A stretch of 64,000 nt of DNA from NCBI RefSeq assembly GCF_000332495.1, contig NZ_AOGW02000023.1, positions 165,835-229,834 of the forward strand. Reading direction: 5' to 3'. Below the pieces are notes generated by a model. It saw only the letters and a list, made by a program, of their open reading frames with translations. It had not been told where the DNA came from and did no database searches. A program made the position numbers and the translations under genes. This document shows positions 62,687 to 64,000 of the stretch, piece after piece. The DNA comes from Leptospira terpstrae serovar Hualin str. LT 11-33 = ATCC 700639. GTDB taxonomy: Bacteria; Spirochaetota; Leptospiria; Leptospirales; Leptospiraceae. How positions within the stretch are numbered: the first letter of the stretch is position 1; the number at the start of each line of letters is the position of its first letter.

Positions 62687-63328
62687 AAGTTCCTGGTATC
62701 CAGCCTTTTTTCCTTAACCTTCTTTTGGACGAATCCAAACTTTGGAAAGTCACTAGATGGTTTGTATTTTTCCGAAAAGTTAACTACTGAGAACGGTTAC
62801 CTAATATTAGGAATAGAAATTTTTACAGAAAAGGGAAACTCTTTTTATAATGCTCAGGAACTTCGGTTCCAAAAATCTAGAGGTTGGGAAGAGGTTTTGT
62901 TTGTTGGCAAAGCGACAAAAGAGGGCAAGGGATTCCTCCTGGTTCCAGAAGCTTGCCAGATTCGTGCCACTGATGTTTGGGGCAAAAAAATGGCACTATT
63001 GCGGAGGTTCGATTGTGACCATTTGGAGTTTCGGCTGGGATTAGATGAATCAGGTTTTTTCATTCTTTCCGAATCCCTGCTTGGGACAAGAAAGCAAGTA
63101 GTGCTTCCTTATGTTTTGGAACATACCGTAGGCAATCCGGTAGCTGTTCGTTTTAATGCGCCGCAGATGACAACGGAAGGCATTTGGGGCTTTCATTTGA
63201 ATGGACTGGGTGGAAGAAACCCAGAATGGGCATGGAATCCTTCTAAGCGTAATTGGGAGCCATTCCCAGGTTACCAATCCAAGGAAGGTTTACAATTCTA
63301 CCGGTGGAAACGAACCTTTTCTAATTGA
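62681..63328 (+). CDS. Exported protein of unknown function
   Basis: A protein of 215 residues with a signal peptide (KFLVSSLFSLTFFWTNPNFG). The mature part is beta-rich with repeated aromatic strands (LYFSEKLTTENGYLILGIEIFTEKG, VLPYVLEHTVGNPVAVRFNAPQMTTEGIWGFHLNGLGG). I do not recognise it. Its ATG overlaps the protease start codon on the other strand; the only ribosome-binding candidate is a weak AAGGA 13 bases upstream. It ends 34 bases before the next gene. Confidence 0.55.
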   Translation: MHKFLVSSLFSLTFFWTNPNFGKSLDGLYFSEKLTTENGYLILGIEIFTEKGNSFYNAQELRFQKSRGWEEVLFVGKATKEGKGFLLVPEACQIRATDVWGKKMALLRRFDCDHLEFRLGLDESGFFILSESLLGTRKQVVLPYVLEHTVGNPVAVRFNAPQMTTEGIWGFHLNGLGGRNPEWAWNPSKRNWEPFPGYQSKEGLQFYRWKRTFSN

Positions 63329-63362
63329 CCCAGGTGTTCGTTTCAGGGACTTTCCTTTTACA

Positions 63363-64000
63363 TTGAAAAAGATCAGAATTGGGGTCATTGCGGCTGCCGG
63401 AAAAGGAACCCGAGCATATCCCCGAACCAGTTTCATTCCAAAACCTCTCTTCGTCATAGAAGGAAAGTCCATTCTCCACCGCAATGTGGAGTTAATGGTG
63501 AAGACCTTTGGAATCGAAAAGGTCTATGTTTTAGTAGGCCACCTCAAAGAACAAATTATCTCGGAAATTGAACACATTCGTACGGTCCTACCAAAAGTAG
63601 TGATTGAACCCGTGAATTGGACGGAAAGAGGGTTAGCTTCCGATGTGGCGAGTTTGGAAAAACTGATCCATGAACCTTTTCTCACTATTCTCGGAGATGA
63701 ATTTTATTACCGAACCGATCACGATATATTTTTAAAAGTTTTAAAGAAACATCCCAAAATGTCTGCATCTATTGGGGTTGTAAAAACTTCCTTACTATCA
63801 AGGATTCGAAAAAACTATTCTGTTGTATTAGAGAATGATAAAATACTAAATCTGGTTGAAAAACCAGAAAATCCTCCCAATGAACTTTTGGGATTAGGAA
63901 GTTACTTTTTTACTCCAGAGTATTTTGAGTTTTTTAAAAAAACTCCTGCCTCGGCAAAATCAGGTGTCATTGAGATAACAGATGTAATTAGTGTGTGCGT
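63363..64000 (+). CDS. Sugar nucleotidyltransferase, N-terminal part (3' end outside window)
   Basis: At least 212 residues, start TTG 63363 (open sequence continues upstream, so the start is uncertain). IGVIAAAGKGTRAYPRTSFIPKPLFVIEGKSILHRNVELM carries the NTP_transferase nucleotide-binding signature; FLTILGDEFYY and VEKPENPPNELLGLGSYFF complete the fold as in glucose-1-phosphate thymidylyl- or uridylyltransferases. It probably makes an NDP-sugar for the envelope. The gene is cut by the window end. Confidence 0.8.
   Translation, partial: MKKIRIGVIAAAGKGTRAYPRTSFIPKPLFVIEGKSILHRNVELMVKTFGIEKVYVLVGHLKEQIISEIEHIRTVLPKVVIEPVNWTERGLASDVASLEKLIHEPFLTILGDEFYYRTDHDIFLKVLKKHPKMSASIGVVKTSLLSRIRKNYSVVLENDKILNLVEKPENPPNELLGLGSYFFTPEYFEFFKKTPASAKSGVIEITDVISVC

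Noticed and set aside
1..64000. tRNA, rRNA, CRISPR, insertion sequence or prophage
   Set aside because: No transposase, integrase, regularly spaced repeat array or conserved RNA sequence was recognised anywhere in the window.

Overview
The window looks like chromosomal DNA of a Leptospira species, probably from the saprophytic side of the genus. This is an inference from AT-rich coding DNA, many spirochaete-type lipoprotein signals with relaxed lipoboxes, frequent TTG and GTG starts, and several families I associate with leptospires (a DUF1574-like protein, an M30-like lipoprotein protease, many small lipoproteins). I saw no rRNA, tRNA, CRISPR array, insertion sequence or prophage. It reads as ordinary core chromosome with some lineage-specific patches.

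Layout. 1-3.9 kb: the start of aspartate ammonia-lyase (minus), small secreted proteins, then a compact Spy/CpxP-like sensor, ECF sigma factor and small membrane protein set resembling a CnrX-CnrH-CnrY metal-stress module. 3.9-11.8 kb: a complete minus-strand cbb3 oxidase locus (ccoN-O-Q-P-G-H-I-S plus a SafE-like gene), with an FNR/FixK-like box inside a perfect palindrome upstream. 12-19.2 kb: an envelope protein and gltB-gltD for glutamate synthesis. 19.6-21.6 kb: shikimate kinase, an HDOD protein and CheD. 21.6-24.7 kb: a TraB-family protein, a Cys-rich protein beside a Csp1-like copper-storage protein, and an alpha/beta-hydrolase lacking the usual nucleophile. 24.8-28 kb: UDP-glucose pyrophosphorylase, a small lipoprotein, and a TetR regulator divergent from a thioesterase across a striking double-dyad operator.

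28-31.8 kb: ExbB, TonB and a large degenerate papain-fold/FN3 protein in one minus-strand unit, without ExbD. 31.8-39.3 kb: a membrane glycosyltransferase-like protein, an RND pump without local partners, a PilZ protein and a NarL-type two-component pair. 39.3-39.7 kb: a gene-poor gap with two copies of a 25-bp operator-like repeat and a broken small ORF. 39.7-45.2 kb: methylmalonyl-CoA mutase (mutA, mutB) and its chaperone GTPase MeaB. 45.2-51.1 kb: lysoplasmalogenase-like protein, a ferritin-like protein with a histone-H1-like tail, a DMT transporter, and an ECF sigma factor with a Cys-bearing extension coupled to a monooxygenase-fold protein.

51.2-55.7 kb: spermidine synthase, an outer-membrane barrel, two lipoproteins (one with a HEGGH zinc motif) and pyrF, most of them with overlapping ends. 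55.75-59.7 kb: FAD oxidoreductase, DUF1365 protein and CFA-synthase-like methyltransferase, a probable fatty-acyl-modifying operon, followed by an SRPBCC protein. 59.7-64 kb: a DUF1574-like protein, an M30-like protease, a secreted protein whose start codon interlocks with the protease's, and the start of a sugar nucleotidyltransferase.

The best candidates for little-described biology are the CnrXHY-like module, the ExbB/TonB/pseudo-papain unit, the ferritin-H1 fusion, the ECF factor with its Cys extension, and the repeat-bounded gap at 39.3-39.6 kb. All functions are read from sequence motifs recognised by eye; no database search was run.
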